From Corallium rubrum (taxonomy: Eukaryota; Cnidaria; Anthozoa; Scleralcyonacea; Coralliidae): a stretch of 64,000 bases of DNA. The stretch spans positions 205,001 to 269,000 of the forward strand of contig CAXIUP010000238.1 in the NCBI GenBank assembly GCA_964035015.1, in the 5' to 3' direction. Position 1 is the stretch's first letter. Each line of letters begins with the position of its first letter. Below are positions 12,588-23,210 of this stretch, piece after piece. Both the position numbers and the translations under genes were made by a program. Under the pieces are notes generated by a model. The model saw only the letters and a list, made by a program, of their open reading frames with translations, made no database searches and was not told where the DNA came from.

Positions 12588-13849
12588 ATCTCGCAGAATT
12601 TCTTTCCCACTTGCGTGTAATTTCGCGTGTACTCCACGCGTGTCGAGATTAGCACCCTCACCGGACTCCGGGCCTTCGGCCCGTCGCCCGGCTCGGGGAT
12701 TAAAAAGTCCTGCATGTAAATCTTAACTGCCATGGGAGATATTATTAATTACCAATTATTATCTCGGCATGGTCGTGTAATATGATATGCTACACATATT
12801 TTTCATTGTATAGGTACACTATATTTCTACTAACAGTCTGGCACAAGTCACCATTTACACTAGGCAACTAGTGAAACTTGAATAAACATCCCAAACAAAT
12901 ATACCAACAATTGAGTAAGCGTGTCAAGCTGTGATACTCTGAGAAATTTAGACAGAAGTCCAAGATGCAAACTTCTTATTGTCAGTGACATTCTGATGCC
13001 ATTTTACCGGATTATGTGTACAGTACATTACTGAGTATCACAAGATTTAATAGAAACTTCCTCAAAGGTGACATTTTTTATTCTTGCTTGATTAGGAACA
13101 AGACAACATCAAAAACTGAATGGAATTCTCATGAAACAAAGCATATTGTCTGACATCAAAAAGCTATCACCAGATGCACAGACCAGTTCCCTGGAAGGCT
13201 TCCATTCTACCCTCAATCAGTGGCACCCAAAGATGATTTGTTTCTCGTGGCTTGGAACATACTGCAGGTAAATACAGTAAGTTTGGGTTTTGCTACTTTG
13301 TACATGTGTTGCCAATATAAACTTGCTTTTACCTACAAAAAATATTTATACATTATATTAGCAAGTGTGATCATTACAGTACATTAGACTACTGAAGTGG
13401 ATAACTATAAGTTTGTGTTATTACATGTATCATAATATATGTACACTCACTAGCTTATCCTTACATGGTGCTTTTTTAAGACATATACTCGCTGCTCTTC
13501 ATTTCAATGAGAATGTTGGGAGAAAAGCCAAAACAACAAAGGATGCAGGCATGTGAGGAGTTGTGAGAATTAAAAAATTTTCAAAAAAATATTTGTTTTC
13601 TTTCCACTCAGATCAAGAACAAGCTAAACAACTAGCAAAGCAAATGGAAAAAGAATTGCAACCACGTACCAAGGTGGCCAGATGTTGTAAAAAATGTCAT
13701 CACCCAATGAAGGGGCACCCACGGTCACATTGTCCTATCACCAACACATGATTGTATACCTCAATGTAGTTTACATTATTATACTTATTATATACACTGT
13801 ATCATTATATATTATTATATATTATTATATATTAGTATATATTAGTATA

Positions 13850-14718
13850 TATCATTATTATCATTATTATCATTATTATCATTATTATCATTATTATCAT
13901 TATTATCATTATTATCATTATCATTATTATCATTATCATCATTATCATTATTATCATTATTATCATTATTATCATTATTATCATTATTATCATTATTATC
14001 ATTATTATCATTATTATCATTATTATCATTATTATCATTATTATCATTATTATCATTATTATCATTATTATCATTATTATCATTATTATCATTATCATTA
14101 TTATCATTATTATCATTATTATCATTATTATCATTATTATCATTATTATCATTATTATCATTATCATTATCATTATTATCATTATTATCATTATTATCAT
14201 TATTATCATTATTATCATTATTATCATTATTATCATTATTATCATTATTATCATTATTATCATTATTATCATTATTATCATTATTATCATTATTATCATT
14301 ATTATCATTATTATCATTATTATCATTATTATCATTATTATCATTATTATCATTATTATCATCATTATCATCATTATCATCATTATTATCATTATTATTA
14401 TCATTATTATTATCATTATTATTATCATTATTATCATTATTATTATCATTATTATTATCATTATTATTATCATTATTATTATCATTTATTATTATTATCA
14501 TTATTATCATTATCGTCATTATTATCATTATCATCATTATTATCATTATCATCATTATCATCATTATCATTATTATCATTATTATCATTATTATCATTAT
14601 TATCATTATTATCATTATCATTATTATCATTATTATCATTATTATCATTATTATCATTATCATCATTATCATTATTATCATTATTATCATTATTATCATT
14701 ATTATTATTATTATTATT
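13850..14718. repeat. (TTATTATCA)n 9-bp satellite
   Basis: Roughly 870 bp of nearly pure TTATTATCA and TTATCA units, grading into TTA/TTATTATTATCA units at the right end. It yields long false ORFs (Tyr-His, Asp-Asn and Ile-Met repeats) in several frames. It is the platform into which the next LINE is inserted. Confidence 0.98.
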
Positions 14719-17246
14719 TTAAACCCCTTCTATTCTTCCAACATTCAATATGGCTAAATGCACATCCTTTTTCACTAAAACGTTCTCAGCTATCAACCGA
14801 AATAAAATATTTAATATTCCTACTTGGATCCCGAAATTTAATCCTCCACAAACACCTTTTAATCTTGACCCTCCGACCTATCAAGAGATTACAAACGTCA
14901 TTCGTAAAATGAAATCGTCTGGCTCTCCATGTTCACTTGACCAACTTTCCATCATCTGTTTCAAACGTTGTCCATATTTACGTTCGTATTTAACCGATAT
15001 CATTCGCGCAGCCTGGTCGTGTGGAGTCGTCCCTTCTGAATGGAAAAAAGCGTGCACTGTACTCATCCATAAAAAAGGGGAAAATGATAACCCGGCTAAC
15101 TTTCGACCAATAACACTTGAATCAATCCCTCTTAAAGTGTTAACATCGTGCATTCGCAATAAAACCTACCAATTTCTTGCTGAAAACAAGTACATCGAAC
15201 AAAACATTCAAAAAGGATTCACCCCAAATCTATCTGGTACGCTAGAACATACAGCTCAGATGGCACACATAATAAACAAAGCACGTATAAAACAACGATC
15301 TCTCGTCATAACACTATTAGATCTTAAAAATGCATTCGGTGAAGTTCATCATAACCTTATATACGAAGTCCTTAAATACCATGACATCCCTGTTCACATC
15401 GAAAATCTTGTCCGTAGTCTCTACACTGATTTCCAAACTTCAATCGTCACTGAAGAGTTCAACACCCCTTTCATCAGCATTGGTCGTGGGGTACTTCAAG
15501 GCGACTGTCTCAGCCCCCTCTTATTTAATATGTCATTTAACACTTTCGTTCAACACATCAAATCTGAAAAATACCGTCAACTTGGTTTCTGGAATATTAG
15601 CGATAATGGGCTCCCATTTAATCCAACCCACTGGTTTCAATTTGCCGACGACGCAGCCGTCATTAGCAGTCAAGAAAATGAAAACCAAATTCTTCTTAAC
15701 CATTTCACAATCTGGTGCCAATGGGCTAACATGATTATACGTGTTGATAAATGTTCAACATTTGGTATAAAAAAGGAATCTACAAAATCTGTCCAATATC
15801 TGCCAAAGCTCTTCGTCAATCACAATCTTGTACTGCGTGTCGAAAATGGTAAATCTTTCAGTTACTTAGGTCGCTATTTTGATTTCAATATGTCTAACGA
15901 AGAACACAAATTAGAAATTTACGACATGATTAACAACATGATGAACGAAATTGATATCTTACCTTTACACCCCAAAAACAAAATTCTTTTGTACAATCGC
16001 TATTTACTTTCAAAGATTTCCTGGCACTTCACTGTTTCTGATATATCGAAAACCTGGGTCTGCGAACAACTAGACAATACCGCGTCAAAATATATCCGAA
16101 AATGGCTTGAACTGCCTATTTCTGGAACACTCAGCAACGTTCTGCTACCTCATAATAAATTAGGTTTAAACATCATTCTTCCCTCAACCAAATTTATCCA
16201 ATGTCAAACCGTCTCTCGATGCGCTCTAAAATCTTCGCCAAATGAAGATATCAGAAATCTATGGAAGGACACGAGCAACAATGAAAATGTGCAATACGAC
16301 ACATACAAAAACACTAAAGATGTTTTGAAAGCCGTCAGAAAAGAGCACGAAGACAGGCTTCAGAATAAACTCATTTCACAAGGTTCTTTCTTTTCAAATA
16401 TCATTGAACATTCTACATCCACGTTCAACTCCATATGGTCTTCCGTCCAACGCAATCTCCCCAAGAACATCTTCAACTTCACCATTCGATACATCAACAA
16501 CACACTCCCGACACGCAAAAATTTATCGAAATGGGGAATCTCTCCAACATCTGATTGCTTTTTCTGCTCGACACCTGAAACCTTACTCCACATTGTCGCT
16601 GGATGCAAGACGTACCTGGAAGAAGGTCGATTCACATGGCGCCATGACTCTGTTCTTAATTTCATTGCATACACACTTCAATCCGTACAACATTCCACTC
16701 TTTATGTTGACCTTCCTGGCTTCAACAGCCCATCAGTTCTCACGGGAGATGAGTTGCGTCCTGACCTTCTTTTAGCCATTGAAAACAAATATCTTTACAT
16801 CCTTGAGCTCACCGTCGGATTTTAGTCCAATCTTCACCGCAACGCCACCCGTAAGAAACACAAATATCTCGATTTAGTTAACGAAAAACAAAGAAACTAT
16901 GAAAAGGTTAAGTTCATAAATCTATCTCTGAGTGCACTTGGAATTTTCGGAAAGTCATCAATGGATTTCATTGAAATGCTAAAAGACTTTAAATTCGACA
17001 CTCCCTGTAGAAAGTATATCGTAAAGAAAATCATTAACATATCAATAAGAACCTCGTATTATGTATTTTGTCGACGTAACAAAGAATGGAATAACCCGAA
17101 ACTAATGACATTCTAAGATTTTTATTCTCATGCATGTAGCATCAGTTCAAATAGTCAGTGGCAAACTACCTGTAAAAGCGAGGTTTATCATTGTAATTTC
17201 TACGTTTAATGACCAATAAATAAAGTTTACATTATTATTATTATTG
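14719..17246 (+). mobile_element. R4/Dong-like LINE, 5'-truncated, in an ATT-rich microsatellite
   Basis: The body starts directly after an (ATT)n run and ends in AATAAAGTTTACATTATTATTATTATT, so ATT repeats border both sides. R4-clade elements such as Dong are known for a restriction-like endonuclease and for insertion in TAA repeats, and both features fit here. The 5' end starts close to the reverse transcriptase, so upstream domains are lost. Confidence 0.7.
14750..17116 (+). pseudogene. Reverse transcriptase with restriction-like endonuclease (R2/R4 group LINE)
   Basis: Open from ATG 14750 to a TAG at 16823-16825, then open again in the same frame to TAA/TAG-type stop at 17116. RT motifs in order: PANFRPITLESIPLKVL, LLDLKNAFGEVHHNL, RGVLQGDCLSPLLFN, and FADDAAV in place of the usual xxDD core. 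A CCHC-type knuckle CFFCSTPETLLHIVAGC (C-x2-C-x7-H-x4-C) follows. The restriction-like endonuclease is RPDLLL...ELTVGF. The stop falls immediately after ELTVGF, where related elements have E; a GAG to TAG change would explain it. The remaining 97 codons downstream keep a LINE-like tail (KYLDLVNEKQRNYEKVKF). It copies its own RNA at the target site in the parent family. Confidence 0.85.
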
Positions 17247-17450
17247 TGTACTGTGTACTGTGTACTGTGTACTGTGTACTGTGTACTGTGTACTGTGTAC
17301 TGTGTACTGTGTACTGTGTACTGTGTACTGTGTACTGTGTACTGTGTACTGTGTACTGTGTACTGTGTACTGTGTACTGTGTACTGTGTACTGTGTACTG
17401 TGTACTGTGTACTGTGTACTGTGTACTGTGTACTGTGTACTGTGTATTAT
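17247..17450. repeat. (GTGTACT)n 7-bp microsatellite
   Basis: About 28 near-perfect GTGTACT units directly downstream of the LINE tail. Open in all frames because 7 is not divisible by 3; not a gene. Confidence 0.98.
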
Positions 17451-17592
17451 ATATTATATTTTATTATATTTTATTATATATTCAAACTTTATTCTTGTTC
17501 GTGATTGGCCCAAAACACCCCTGCTAATTCTCCGTATCTGGAAGCTGACGCGTTATTTCAGCTGCTGGCGTTATTTCAGCTGCTGACGTGAT

Positions 17593-17657
17593 CAGCGTGC
17601 AATAATACCTTGTTTTGGATCGAACTTCGATCCAAAACAAGGTATTATTGCACGCTG
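17593..17657. repeat. Perfect 65-bp palindrome
   Basis: Two 32-bp arms starting CAGCGTGCAATAATACC surround a single central C. There are no mismatches. It could be a young foldback insertion or the fused ends of a MITE. Confidence 0.9.
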
Positions 17658-17735
17658 TTGAACCCAAGCCCCCAGCGCAATTGGCAGCTTGCTAAAAATC
17701 CCGCCAAAACTAAATGTTTTTGAAGAGTAAATAAA

Positions 17736-17870
17736 ATGGCTTTTAACCGGTTTCCATCGTTAAACGAAGAAGAAATTTCGACGTTGCTCTCAGAGAAAGA
17801 TAGCAAAAGCACGAAAAGTATAGTTTTTGAATATATAATAAAACAATTATTGGATTCAGTTTTCGCATGA
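17736..17870 (+). pseudogene. Possible first exon of a Crypton-derived (DUF3504-type) protein
   Basis: ATG at 17736 gives MAFNRFPSLNEEEISTLLSEKDS, then KSTKS. Start-of-protein sequences of this flavour (EEEI..LL.EKDS..TK) are common in animal tyrosine-recombinase-derived genes related to Cryptons. The similarity then stops, near a possible splice point, and no downstream domain is present. Short and partial; a chance match cannot be excluded. Confidence 0.35.
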
Positions 17871-17993
17871 TATCGAGAATTATCAAGGCCTCGGTTTGTG
17901 TTATCCACCTCAGTCTTCGGCTTCGGTGGATAACACAAACATCGTCCTTGATAATTCTCGATATCATGCTCAACCTCATTCAATAATTGTTTA
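17842..17993. repeat. Nested foldback repeat
   Basis: AACAATTATTG, GCATGATATCGAGAATTATC and GTTTGTGTTATCCACC on the left each pair with complements on the right, in mirror order, around a centre near 17,918. Blocks between the arms do not pair. It has MITE-like architecture. Confidence 0.8.
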
Positions 17994-17998
17994 ACATT

Positions 17999-18066
17999 AC
18001 ATTGCATCGCATCGCATCGCATCGCATCGCATCGCATCGCATCGCATCGCATCGCATCGCATCGCA
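17999..18066. repeat. (CATCG)n pentanucleotide repeat
   Basis: About 13 CGCAT/GCATC units flanked by ATTACATT words. Confidence 0.97.
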
Positions 18067-18620
18067 TTACATTACATATATTAGTTATTTTAGCTGGATT
18101 AGACTTGAAAGTGTCCATGACCCCAAATGCAACATTACAGGTATAAATTGTACATAGATTTGTCAATGTTCTGCAACAGTTTTGTTTTCATAAATGATAA
18201 TGGCTGTGACATCATTCATGGAATTGAATGTTTTTCTTGCTTATTCCTTTATAGTAAAACTGCATCGGACAAGTTGATCAAAAATTTAGTATGTATCTGG
18301 TTCAAGCATATCTATCATCCAACGTTTGGATAAGGACATATTTTGTCACCCACTGGTCATTTATACTTTATAGTGTTTGACTCATTGTCATTAGCACTTT
18401 GTAAAAACAAAACCATTGTGGAACATATTAACGAAAAGCCCAGAACCAAAAATATTTTGGCACTTGGCTATTTTATACCTCTAAGATTGCGTTTGTCGTC
18501 ATAGGCACATTATCAATATGCTATTAGCAGAAAGATTTACCAACTAATAAATTGTGTTTACAAACAAGACAGTATTAATGGGCAGAGCAGGTACAACAAA
18601 CTTACAGTTAATCAGTATTT

Positions 18621-19114
18621 CTAAACACCAGACGCTCTTTCTTGCCCTGGTACGTATCCTTTGGCCTGCCCCTGACCACTGCTGTAACGTGTTCTGATAT
18701 TGTGATACAAACAAACTGGAAGTGGTCTTGTATTCTCCCATCCCATGTAGCCGAATATCCATTTTGCCAACCAGCGATATGATATTGCTCGAAGAAACCT
18801 GTTAAAAATTATAAAAAAACATTGTTGACAAGTAAGACAATGTTGTCTTCTGACAAATTATTCTCCTACTATATTTGTATAAAGTCTTACTCATTTTCCG
18901 AATGTCCTTGTTTTTTATACCGTTTCCCAGTTTTGTCCTTCAGCAATGGCCCTACTTCGAGCAAAACAGTGCGATGAGTAAGGGCAACGAAATCTTCATG
19001 TTCCGTAATACAACCAGGAACTAATCCAAGGAAGGTGAATCTTCCAACTGTTTCTATCACCTCTCTGCAACAACGGTATTCTCGTGCGTCAACAAGAAAT
19101 ATTAGATCGACCAA
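18621..19114 (-). CDS. P2X7 ballast-domain-like protein carried by the Kolobok element
   Basis: Two exons, 19114-18891 and 18798-18621, joined by a GTAAGA...AACAG intron with matching phase, give about 130 residues ending in TAG. The order of conserved words follows the cytosolic C-terminus of vertebrate P2X7 receptors: EYRCCREV, GCITEHEDFVALTHRTVL, RAISYRWLAKWIFGYMG, LPVCLYHNIRTRYSSG, QAKGYVPG. These correspond to P2X7 CCR, CIT, LxxxVLxxxL, AYRxxxxW.FG, LPSCCRWRIR and G.YSGF. In P2X7 these cysteines and histidines help hold zinc. There is no P2X channel part here. No in-frame ATG precedes the domain; an ATG at 19118 lies one base out of frame, so an indel or a missing 5' exon is likely. It is convergent with the THAP transposase and lies just inside the right terminal repeat. 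Confidence 0.75.
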
Positions 19115-19118
19115 GCAT

Positions 19119-19139
19119 GACTCTAACGTGTGACGTCAC
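19119..19139. promoter_or_regulatory. Subterminal CRE-like motif, right copy
   Basis: The inverted twin of 7910-7930, with the TGACGTCA core, immediately upstream of the P2X7-like coding exon. Its position relative to both genes fits a shared promoter or a transposase-binding site. Confidence 0.45.
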
Positions 19140-19212
19140 TAGACTCCCTGCTTCGGTCCCAGACTCCGGACATTTTTGGTATCAAAATATTGATGTTTGA
19201 ACGTGGATTACA

Positions 19213-19324
19213 GTATTTTCCCTTGCCGTAATTAAAAAACCGATAGCACCATGAGATTCAGCGCATCAAGAACTACCAAGCGGGGTCATAAAAACTGAGT
19301 TGAATTTTTCGTTGCATAGGCACT
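19213..19324 (-). repeat. Kolobok right terminal inverted repeat
   Basis: 112 bp ending ...CGTTGCATAGGCACT, followed by TTAA at 19325-19328. It is the partner of 7726-7837. Confidence 0.9.
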
Positions 19325-19532
19325 TTAAGGGCGACGCTTAATCGAGTAAATACGGTACGTATAATGGATGGACTTGGGTTTGTGTCCAGATATAGTGGTC
19401 AAGGTATAAGAGGTTACAGTGTTAAAAACTGATGGAGTGAACTTACAAAAGGGAATAGTTAAAACTGTAAAACAAAATGATTTACATATGATAAATGTGT
19501 CATCAACTACACATTGTACCTTGTGATAATCT

Positions 19533-20807
19533 CTACAGCTTTAAGAAAATGTTCAATACCATAATTATTAGATGACCATTGCGTGGGTATTTGTGAATCG
19601 AGCTCTTGGATGCACCGGTCACTAACTGAGCTTGAAGTGAATCAAAGATTGGCCTGTTTCCTTCTTCAACGATTTCATCTCTAACGACACCCTCTACACC
19701 ATAGTTGGTAATAGCATCAGCTGTAAGTTCAATACCAATTGGATTTTGTAATTGCCCACAAACCCACATCTGCAACGATGTAGATCTTGTTGTTTGCATC
19801 CTGTGGCGTGACCAAGCTTGTGCCCATAGTTGTAGTTTCTCGCTGATTTTTGCCATATAGACACGGCGAAGGGCCACAAGGTGAAGGTTGTTTAAGGGGT
19901 CGAGAAATCCCTGATCTTCTAAGTAATAAAATAACTTGTAATATAATCCCAACACACCTGCAAAAACATCACGCCAAAGACGTTCGATCCGTTGATTATG
20001 TGTACTCTTTCCTGCAATGGTGCTACCTCTGTTTATCCCTCGTTTCAAAATCATATAATCCACAACTGCAACATTTTCCATTCCTTTATCGGTGCGAACT
20101 CTGCTCGGTAAACCATACTTATTAACCGCAGACAAAAAATCATTTAGTATAGTTTCAGCTCGGTTATTGTCTGCACAAGACAGCATTACTGGATCCATCT
20201 ACTGAATCCATCAAATCTACTGAATCCATCGATTCCACCAATATTCCAGCGAACAAGCTTGTGGTTCGTGTCAATGTGCCATAAGTGATTTGGTCCTTTG
20301 ACACTATGTTCGTCGCTGGAGGCGACGCCTTCTCTTATTTTCCACTCCTGCGTTGTCTACTCGATGAATACTATCCTTTAGCCTCATTCGTTGAATTTTA
20401 ACGTCACGTTCAGCCAAGAGCTGTTTCATAATACATTGTAACGAGCCATCCTCCTGTAAACGGTACTCTTGGAAACACAGCAAAGTTGCAATCTCTTTAA
20501 TAGTAAAGTCTTCCTCAAGATATGTCTCCAGCACGGATTTTGGAATTTTGAACTCAGGTGCACCACAGTCATTTGGACGGACTTGCTTTGGTGGTTGGTT
20601 ACTGCCATATTTTAAGCTTTCCATTCTTAGTGACATCATAGTACTTCGGTTGTTGACACCGAGCAAACACATCTCCTCAGCCGACAACTGGCCTACTATA
20701 TCTGGAGTAATTTTCTCAGTCTTAAAATTTTCAACAAGATGATCCAGGCGTAAACGTTTGAGTATATCAGACATGATGTTGTCAGCCATTTTGAAATTAA
20801 CCTGCAT
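19533..20807 (-). pseudogene. Integrase-like (DDE, rve-type) gene with N-terminal SAM-like and HTH parts
   Basis: The N-terminal part MADNIMSDILKRLRLDHL...LSAEEMCLLGV resembles a SAM-like fold. A helix-turn-helix-like segment follows (VLETYLEEDFTIKEIATLLCF). The catalytic core shows HIDTNHK (first Asp), RTDKGMEN (second Asp) and [13 protein letters not shown] (Glu). This family of single-copy-looking integrase proteins is common in sponges, corals and molluscs. Whether it is a DNA transposon of the IS3EU kind or a host gene is not settled here. The copy is broken, with about two breaks and a small local duplication. A relative on the other strand lies at 28.4-30.0 kb. Confidence 0.75.
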
Positions 20808-20879
20808 GTTAGACTAGGGAGCCTGGAGATGACATAAATATCCGGGGGTTATTTTTAACTGATGCACACCACACCAGCA

Positions 20880-21118
20880 TAAAGAAAAAAGAGCACATAA
20901 TGACATGCGAGCAGCTAACGAAATATGAGCACATAACGACATGTGTGCACATAAAGACAAAGGATCACGTAATGTCATGTGATTACATAATGAAATATAG
21001 GCGTATAATAATCTGAAAGCACTTAATGTGATAACCACTGAACGTAATGCAATAACCACTGAACGTAATGTAATAACCACTAAACGTAATGTAATAATCA
21101 CTGAACGTTTTTCAAGAT
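20880..21118. repeat. Degenerate short tandem repeat
   Basis: Words GAGCACATAATGACATG at the left, and GAACGTAATGTAATAACCACT at about 22-bp spacing toward the right. It borders the Polinton remnant. Confidence 0.75.
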
Positions 21119-22965
21119 TATGTGAATTGTTTTTTGAAAATCAAACAAGAAGCATCGGATTTTCCAGTAGAATGTTATGATGAAAATAAAAAATTGATTG
21201 ATAGTGAAGTAGATAAATATATTGAAAATTATCAAAAAACGAAGGCATTCTGTTGGATAAAGATAAAATTGAATACAACCCCGGTCTACGGTCAACTGCA
21301 AAAGATATATTAAATTCGCTTTGGGGAAAGTTTGCACAAAATGAAAATAACACAAAAGTTAATTTTTTAAGCGAATATGATGAATTGCTAAATTTAGCTA
21401 ACGATCCAAATATAAAACTAACTTCTGCCGATTTTGCTAATGGTGAATTACTTCGTGTTACTTATGTGAGAAAAGGCGAAATAAATACACCTTTGAAAAC
21501 TGGAAATGTTATCATTGCTTGTTTTGTTACAGCATTTGCACATTTGAAATTATTCGGTTTAATTGATAGTTTACGAGAACGTACTTTATATTTTGACACC
21601 GATTCTGTTATTTAAAAAAAAAAAATGATGATGATATTGAAGTTGAAACGGGGAATTATTTAGGTGAATTAACAAATGAATTGAAGGAGGGGGAATGGAT
21701 TACTCAATTTTGTTCTACAGGACCAAAATCTTATTCATATCGTACTAATTTAAAAGATGAAATTGTACACATTAAGGGATTTTCTTTAACTAATGAAAAA
21801 GTAAAAGAAATGTTAAATTTTAAATCGCTGCTTACTTGTGTTGAAAAAAAAATGATCAGAAAATCGAAATTAAATATGAAAGACAAATAACTAGAGATAA
21901 ACTTAACCATATTTTTATTGAAAATGAAACTAAAACATTTAATTTTACTTTTAATAAACGAGTTGTTAAAGATAATTTCTATACTATTCCGTATGGTTTT
22001 TTAGATGGTGAGTAAAATAAACAGTGCTGTAATACCATTTCAACATCCTTTTATGTTAACGTTATGTGGGCCAAGTCAATGTGGAAAAACGTTTTGGCTA
22101 TATAGATTGTTACATTTTATCGAAGTGATGGTTGTACCTCAAATCAATAAAATTATTTATTTGTATACTACACAACAACCATTATATGGAAAGATGGAAA
22201 AAATTATTAAAGAGAAAAAAATAAATACTGAATTTATCGATTGAAATAAGGGAATTCCAATGGTTAATGATTTGCAAACGAATTTAATTTTTCAAAAGAA
22301 AATTTGCATGTCGCGATGCTCATCATAGAAATATGAGTGTTATTTTTGTATGTCAAAGTTTAATGTATGGAAATGGAAAACTACGAAATTCACGTATCAA
22401 CAGTCAAGATCATCTGTTTAAAAGAAGTGTATTTGATAATGTTTTAAATGATATCAATAAAAATCCGCACGGTTATTTATTATTTGATAATTGTATAAAT
22501 AGTTACGATAACATTCGTCTTCGAACTAATGTTTTTTCCGATGAAAACACTATAATCTATGATGTATAAATAAATGAAAAAAATGTATATTTTTTTAGAT
22601 TGATTAGTTGGTTCATAGATGAACATATGTATGTAACATATCAATAAAAAATTAAAATATTTTTTTATGAAAAAATGACTAATCAACGTGGTGGTTTTTT
22701 GGGTTTACTTCCTGTTCTTTCCTTGTTGGGTGGTGGAGGTATTAAAAAAAAAGAAGAAAGCGACAAAAAGGTGGAAATTTTGTTCGAATTTTTGAAAACT
22801 CAAAATGGAGGCAAATGGGAAGGGGATATGTCAAGAAAAATAAAAGAAAATGTAGCAATGGAAAATGTCCTGGAATAAAAATAAATTAATGAAAAAAAGA
22901 CAATTTTAAGACAATTTTTGTTTTAAAAAAACATTTTTTAATAAATGCTTTATAAAAACTGCAAC
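21119..22965 (+). mobile_element. Polinton/Maverick remnant (fossil)
   Basis: A broken, partial Polinton. From left to right it keeps the C-terminal part of a protein-primed family B DNA polymerase (about 21.1-21.9 kb, with the YFDTDS motif), a FtsK/HerA-type packaging ATPase (about 22.0-22.57 kb, with a Walker A of the GPSQCGKT type) and a small Gly/Leu-rich protein of PX-like character (about 22.68-22.88 kb). No terminal repeats, capsid or integrase gene of the family could be assigned. There are several breaks. It is strongly AT-rich compared with its neighbours and looks old; the hAT element that follows is inserted in sequence adjoining it. Confidence 0.75.
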
Positions 22966-23210
22966 AATGTTGTTCATTTTTTTTTACATTTTTAAAATAT
23001 TATCCTATTAATAATACCACCAAATCCAGGGGCCGCGGAACCGGGGGGGGGGCATTGGGGGCAAGTGCCCCCCCACTTTTTGTACCTGGGGAAAATGTGC
23101 CCTTTTTCTGGAATGAAAGTGCCCTTTTTTCATGGAATAGATGTGCCCTTGTTTCGGGAACTATTGAACTAACGACGTTTTTCTTAGATACAACCGTTTG
23201 CTTTCAAGCA

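Larger units (their letters stand above)
7871..13751 (+). pseudogene. THAP-domain Kolobok-like transposase, eight exons
   Basis: Exons fit as (start unresolved)-8359, 8495-8803, 9464-9735, 9888-10431, 10805-11243, 13096-13267, 13481-13548 and 13612-13751. All phases agree; the last intron uses a GC donor. The N-terminus is a C2CH THAP zinc finger: KYCVAGG, QSC, EFPK, VWIKFV, ALCSAHF. A coiled-coil-like segment (CEGCRKYKEQCQRMQDRL), an acidic linker and the transposase core follow (VWCGDGRFDSMGHSAKYG, FISDRHRGVAKWIRE, HFFDQWHIAKSIVKK, LEGFHSTLNQWHPKM, HILAALHFNENVGRKAK). It ends in a Cys/His knuckle (CCKKCHHPMKGH). Acidic residues in GDGR and SDRH are the likely catalytic ones; that is inference. 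Odd points: an in-frame TGA at 8147-8149 inside the THAP finger, and no in-frame ATG before it. Confidence 0.8.
7726..19324 (+). mobile_element. Kolobok-type DNA transposon with internal insertions
   Basis: TTAA at 7722-7725 and 19325-19328 flanks terminal inverted repeats that begin AGTGCCTATGCAACG. The element carries a THAP-domain transposase on the plus strand and a P2X7-ballast-like gene on the minus strand near the right end. Kolobok elements are known for TTAA target duplications and THAP transposases, and both are seen here. The 11.6-kb length is inflated by a MITE, several satellites and a LINE at 14.7-17.2 kb. One in-frame stop is visible in the transposase, so this copy is probably inactive although its ends look intact. 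Confidence 0.85.

Noticed and set aside
13694-14722. Long ORFs of Tyr-His, Asp-Asn and Ile-Met repeats on both strands
   Set aside because: They are translations of the 9-bp satellite, open because the unit length is a multiple of three.
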